From: Ruminococcus sp. UBA3855
GTDB taxonomy: Bacteria > Bacillota > Clostridia > Oscillospirales > Ruminococcaceae
Direction of reading: 5' to 3'
DNA: 10,480 nt
Assembly (NCBI GenBank): GCA_002392545.1
Contig: DGHF01000214.1
Span: 1 to 10,480, forward strand
The notes under the pieces are model-generated. The model was not told the origin of the DNA. It ran no database searches and saw nothing but the letters and a program-made list of their open reading frames with translations. The first letter of the stretch is position 1. Every line of letters starts with the position of its first letter. The position numbers and the translations under genes were made by a program. This document shows positions 7,794 to 10,480 of the stretch, piece after piece.

Positions 7794-8831
7794 TTACATT
7801 TTTGCAAGTTCTTCCAATAATGCCGGAACAATCTCATTTTCTGAAACACGTTTCAGGGTTTCACCGTGGCGGAATATCAAACCCACGCCGTCACCGCCAG
7901 CAACACCAATGTCCGCTTCCCTTCCTTCTCCGATGCCGTTCACAATACAGCCCATCACGGCAATTTTGACATCTTTTTCAATGTCCTTGGTGGCTTCTTC
8001 CACCTGTTTCGCAAGGGATACGAGGTCAATTTTTGTCCGTCCGCAAGTCGGACATGCAACAATCTGCACTCCGCCCCTTTTTCCGATACTCTTCAAAATA
8101 TCTTTTGCAGCTTTAATTTCCAGAATGGGGTCATCTGTCAAGGATACTCGGATAGTCTCGCCGATTCCGTCATGCAACAGCGAACCGATACCAATAGCGG
8201 ATTTAATCAATCCCATTCGCTCCGTACCTGCTTCTGTTACCCCTAAATGTAATGGATAGGAACATTTTTCACTTGCCAGACGATAGCTGTCAATCATCCG
8301 GTTGACATCCGAAGACTTGATAGAAATAATGATATCTGTAAAATCAAACTGTTCCAGCATGGAGGCATGATTCAGGGCACTTTCCACAAGGGCTTCCGGA
8401 GTCGGAGAACCATATTTTGCAAGCAGTTCCTTTTCCAGAGAGCCGGAATTTACCCCGATACGGATAGGAATATTTCGCTTCTGACATGCTTCTGCAACCT
8501 GTCTGACTTTCTCCATATCCCCGATATTTCCGGGGTTAATGCGGATTTTATCAACACCCATTTCCGCACATTTCAGGGCAAGGCGGTAATCAAAATGAAT
8601 ATCCGCCACCAGAGGAATGGAAATTTTTTCCTTAATCGCCGGAATCAGCTGTACAGCATTCATATCAGGCACAGCCGTGCGGATGATTTCGCATCCGGCT
8701 TTTTCGAGTTCAACCGCCTGTTTCACATTGCCCTCAATGTCGCTGGCAGGGACATTCAGCATGGATTGAATATAAATATGCTGACCATCGAGAATACAGT
8801 TCCCGACTTTAACAGGTTTTACATTTCTCAT
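7794..8831 (-). CDS. ispG: 4-hydroxy-3-methylbut-2-enyl diphosphate synthase IspG (GcpE)
   Basis: IspG reduces and opens 2-C-methyl-erythritol 2,4-cyclodiphosphate to HMBPP, the penultimate step of the MEP isoprenoid pathway, using a [4Fe-4S] cluster and electrons from flavodoxin or ferredoxin in the cytoplasm. The 345-residue length is normal for the bacterial two-domain form. The N-terminal TIM-barrel shows IQSM (21-24), VADIHFDYRLAL (75-86) and KIRINPGNIG (95-104). The C-terminal iron-sulfur domain shows CPTCGR (C260, C263), C295 in VMGCIVNG and E302, the four expected cluster ligands. One oddity is NGIGE (298-302) where the common motif is NGPGE. The start is supported by GAGGTGA (8838-8844), 6 nt from the ATG. 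rseP ends 24 nt upstream and the small membrane gene begins 18 nt downstream, so the three are likely one operon with dxr, which acts earlier in the same pathway. Confidence 0.97.
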   Translation of the reverse strand: MRNVKPVKVGNCILDGQHIYIQSMLNVPASDIEGNVKQAVELEKAGCEIIRTAVPDMNAVQLIPAIKEKISIPLVADIHFDYRLALKCAEMGVDKIRINPGNIGDMEKVRQVAEACQKRNIPIRIGVNSGSLEKELLAKYGSPTPEALVESALNHASMLEQFDFTDIIISIKSSDVNRMIDSYRLASEKCSYPLHLGVTEAGTERMGLIKSAIGIGSLLHDGIGETIRVSLTDDPILEIKAAKDILKSIGKRGGVQIVACPTCGRTKIDLVSLAKQVEEATKDIEKDVKIAVMGCIVNGIGEGREADIGVAGGDGVGLIFRHGETLKRVSENEIVPALLEELAKM

Positions 8832-8855
8832 AAAAAATCACCTCATGAAAGGGGG

Positions 8856-9899
8856 TTACCCCTGAATTAGTCTCACAATATCCTGATATGTGACTACAAT
8901 CATCAATGTGACCAGCAGTGCCATTCCGGCAAGATGCACCATACCTTCTTTTTCAGGAGGAATGGGCTTTCTGCGGATTGCTTCCACCACGAGGAATAAC
9001 AGCCTTGCACCGTCCAGAGCCGGAATCGGCAGGAGGTTGAAAATCCCGACATTGACCGTGATAAAGGATGCTAACGAAAGCACACTTGTCAGATGCTGTT
9101 TGAATGTTTCGCCGTAACTTGCTGCTTCCCCGATAGTCGTCACAATCCCCACAGGACCTGACAAATCATGGAAACCATATTTCCCCGAAAGCAAATCAGC
9201 CAATGAAGACCATATCATCCGCCCGACAGAAATCGTATCCAAGAAACTGTATTGCACCACATTCCAAGGATTTGGCTTTTCCGCCCAGATATAGAAATCA
9301 AGTCTCCCCTCCGTTGCCTTGTTGAAAAAGGTAACATCCGGCAGAGTGACTTTTTTTCCGTTACGCTTCACAACGACTTCCATGGTATCAGAATCAGTTG
9401 TCTGCAACTGGTATGACAAATCAGTATCAGTCAAAATTCTTCTTCCGTTGATGCTGTAAAAAATGTCATCCACCTGCAAACCGCTCATTTCGCTTGACGA
9501 AACAGAAACCTCGTTTTCATCCACGGGGAATCTGGAAACTTTCACCGTTGCAACCTGCCCGTCCAGTAAAGTTGTTGTCAGAATCAAGATAAATCCTAAA
9601 ATCAGATTCATGACAGGTCCAGCCACGACAACGCCCATTCTTTTCCAGACAGGCTTTTTATTAAAGGCTCTGGGGTCACTGCTGTCGTCGTCTTCGCCTT
9701 CCATGGCGCAGAATCCGCCAATCGGCAACAGCCGGAGAGAATACTCTGTTTCGCCTTTCTGTTTTTTCAGCAAAACAGGTCCCATCCCGACAGCAAATTG
9801 ATTCACACGAATTCCGCTCAGTTTGGCTATGATAAAATGCCCGAATTCGTGCAATACAACAATCACAAAAAATACCAGTAATGCAATGATGATACTCAT
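8856..9899 (-). CDS. rseP: RseP/RasP-type site-2 intramembrane zinc metalloprotease
   Basis: A membrane-embedded M50 protease that cleaves single-span membrane proteins such as anti-sigma factors and remnant signal peptides (RasP/YluC in Bacillus, RseP in E. coli); the substrate here is unknown. It has the zinc motif HEFGH within the first helix (17-21 from the chosen start), a second membrane segment around AGPVMNLILGFILILTT, one PDZ domain in the middle with LQVDDIFYSINGRRI, the conserved SGPVGI, and the third zinc ligand in NLLPIPALDG near the C-terminus, followed by a last membrane helix. About 348 residues is usual for Gram-positive members with one PDZ. An in-frame ATG also lies at 9911, adding MKVF; I prefer 9899 because the ribosome-binding sequence touches the upstream ATG. 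The order dxr-rseP-ispG is standard in Clostridia. The stop codon sits within a GGGG-TAA-CCCC dyad. Confidence 0.95.
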   Translation of the reverse strand: MSIIIALLVFFVIVVLHEFGHFIIAKLSGIRVNQFAVGMGPVLLKKQKGETEYSLRLLPIGGFCAMEGEDDDSSDPRAFNKKPVWKRMGVVVAGPVMNLILGFILILTTTLLDGQVATVKVSRFPVDENEVSVSSSEMSGLQVDDIFYSINGRRILTDTDLSYQLQTTDSDTMEVVVKRNGKKVTLPDVTFFNKATEGRLDFYIWAEKPNPWNVVQYSFLDTISVGRMIWSSLADLLSGKYGFHDLSGPVGIVTTIGEAASYGETFKQHLTSVLSLASFITVNVGIFNLLPIPALDGARLLFLVVEAIRRKPIPPEKEGMVHLAGMALLVTLMIVVTYQDIVRLIQG

Positions 9900-9904
9900 A
9901 AAAA

Positions 9905-9916
9905 CCTTCATCCTTT
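9905..9916 (-). promoter_or_regulatory. Ribosome-binding site deciding the rseP start
   Basis: The minus strand reads AAAGGATGAAGG here, then five T and an ATG at 9899. The upstream GG abuts the first ATG (9911), leaving no room for ribosome binding, while the downstream AAGG is 5 nt from the ATG at 9899. This favours the shorter protein, which begins MSIIIALL. Confidence 0.55.
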
Positions 9917-9931
9917 CTGATAAAAAGGGGT

Positions 9932-10014
9932 ATGGGGAAAAATTGCCCTTGCAAAAATTGTATTGAGTTCACGAAATGCAATTTGTAGCAAGCCTTACGG
10001 CAATTTGTCCCCAT
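9932..10014 (-). repeat. 83-nt imperfect foldback element between dxr and rseP
   Basis: The two ends are inverted copies: ATGGGGAAAAATTGCC at 9932-9947 and GGCAATTTGTCCCCAT at 9999-10014, a 16-bp stem with one mismatch. Further pairing continues inward: CTTGC (9948-9952) with GCAAG (9988-9992) after a 6-nt bulge (9993-9998), then AAATTG (9955-9960) with CAATTT (9979-9984), closing an 18-nt loop. About 27 pairs form in total. GCAATTTGT also occurs as a direct repeat within one arm (9978-9986 and 10000-10008). The element occupies most of the 111-nt gap between dxr and rseP. It has no terminator-like T-run after the stem on the minus strand. It could be a dispersed palindromic repeat, a transcript-processing or stability hairpin, or a control structure in front of rseP. 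Confidence 0.7.
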
Positions 10015-10022
10015 GATATAAA

Positions 10023-10480
10023 TTAAATTTTTTTAATTTTCTCTCTCACAAATGCCCTTGCTTTCTGGTCTGCTTCCAGAACTTCTTCATAGCAGTGAAT
10101 CTCACCGCCCTGAACGGCTTCCATCGCCGAACGAACCAATTCCCCCACCTGCAAAAAGCTGATTTCGTCTTTCAGGAAGTGCTTGACAGCTTCCTCATTT
10201 GCGCCGTTGACGATTGCCGGACGTAAACCGCCTTCCTGAATAGCATCAATCGCACAGCGGAGACATTCGAATGTCTCAAAATCCGGCTTTTCAAAAGTCA
10301 ATGCGCCGTAATCCGTCAGTGACAGGGGTTTTGTCGGGCATGGTTTCCGCTCTGGATAGAGTAAAGCGTACTGAATCGGAATCTTCATATCTGGTACACC
10401 CATCTGACCAATGACGGCATAATCTTCAAATTCTACCGCCGAATGCAGAACACTCTGACGATGTACCACAATTTCAATCT
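10023..10480 (-). CDS. dxr: 1-deoxy-D-xylulose 5-phosphate reductoisomerase Dxr (IspC), C-terminal part
   Basis: Dxr converts 1-deoxy-D-xylulose 5-phosphate to 2-C-methyl-D-erythritol 4-phosphate with NADPH and a divalent metal, the first committed step of the MEP isoprenoid pathway. Only the last 152 complete codons are present; the whole protein is normally about 380-400 residues. The reading frame is open to the window edge, so the 5' end lies outside; a GTG at 10469 is internal, not the start. Recognisable family signatures are IEIVVHRQSVLHSAVEF, GQMGVPDMKIPIQYAL, LTFEKPDFETFECLRCA and the strongly conserved IVNGANEEAV, followed by the C-terminal helical domain ending in REKIKKI. The HRQS variant, where many relatives have HPQS, I believe occurs in other Clostridia. 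It belongs with the downstream ispG in the same pathway and probably the same operon, with the foldback element between it and rseP. Confidence 0.95.
   Translation of the reverse strand, partial: IEIVVHRQSVLHSAVEFEDYAVIGQMGVPDMKIPIQYALLYPERKPCPTKPLSLTDYGALTFEKPDFETFECLRCAIDAIQEGGLRPAIVNGANEEAVKHFLKDEISFLQVGELVRSAMEAVQGGEIHCYEEVLEADQKARAFVREKIKKI

Noticed and set aside
8852..8862. GGGG-TAA-CCCC dyad around the rseP stop codon as a terminator
   Set aside because: Only a 4-bp stem with a 3-nt loop and no T-run directly after it. ispG follows after 24 nt with a strong ribosome-binding site, so read-through is expected.
8367..8870. Plus-strand open frame of 167 codons, and similar ones at 1649-2149, 93-560 and 6241-6735
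   Set aside because: All are antisense to well-identified minus-strand genes, show no family signatures and lack ribosome-binding context.
9676..10014. Minus-strand open frame of 112 codons overlapping rseP and the foldback element
   Set aside because: It runs out of frame through the conserved N-terminus of rseP and begins within the inverted repeat; the composition does not look like a real protein.
1..10480. A novel defence, mobile or biosynthetic system
   Set aside because: All large genes are recognised core functions in normal clostridial order. I see no transposase, integrase, att site, tRNA, CRISPR repeat or marked shift in base composition.

Overview
This window is chromosomal core DNA from a low-to-moderate GC Gram-positive bacterium. 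The order dxr, rseP, ispG, polC is typical of Clostridia. The Gram-positive polymerase PolC, the short HisG that needs HisZ, consensus sigma-A type promoter elements and Shine-Dalgarno sequences all fit. A Ruminococcaceae/Oscillospiraceae-like organism is my best guess, but the species is an inference. All genes are on the minus strand, so transcription runs from high to low coordinates. I see no plus-strand gene.

Layout in the direction of transcription. (1) 10480 to 7794 holds isoprenoid and envelope genes: the 3' end of dxr (MEP pathway, cut by the window edge), rseP (site-2 membrane protease) and ispG (a late MEP-pathway Fe-S enzyme). An 83-nt foldback element sits between dxr and rseP. 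(2) 7775 to 7488 encodes a 95-residue membrane protein of unknown function. Its last codons contain an A9 tract followed closely by a small palindrome, in front of polC. (3) 7439 to 3081 is full-length polC, the replicative DNA polymerase III alpha subunit with built-in proofreading. (4) 3080 to 2912 is an intergenic region with a hairpin, a near-consensus promoter and candidate operator repeats. (5) 2911 to 1 is the start of a histidine operon, hisZ-hisG-hisD, with both junctions overlapping by exactly 8 nt. hisD runs off the window edge.

How the genes work together: Dxr and IspG belong to the same route to IPP/DMAPP, which feeds undecaprenyl phosphate for cell-wall synthesis. rseP shares that transcription unit without a direct pathway link. 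HisZ and HisG together form the first enzyme of histidine synthesis and HisD performs the last two oxidations. The his genes have their own promoter and seem independent of the upstream cluster.

I found no mobile element, CRISPR array, defence system or clearly novel system. The points worth a second look are small: the foldback element, the his control region, the unknown membrane protein, and a possible frameshift site at its end. No gene-free stretch exceeds 170 bases.
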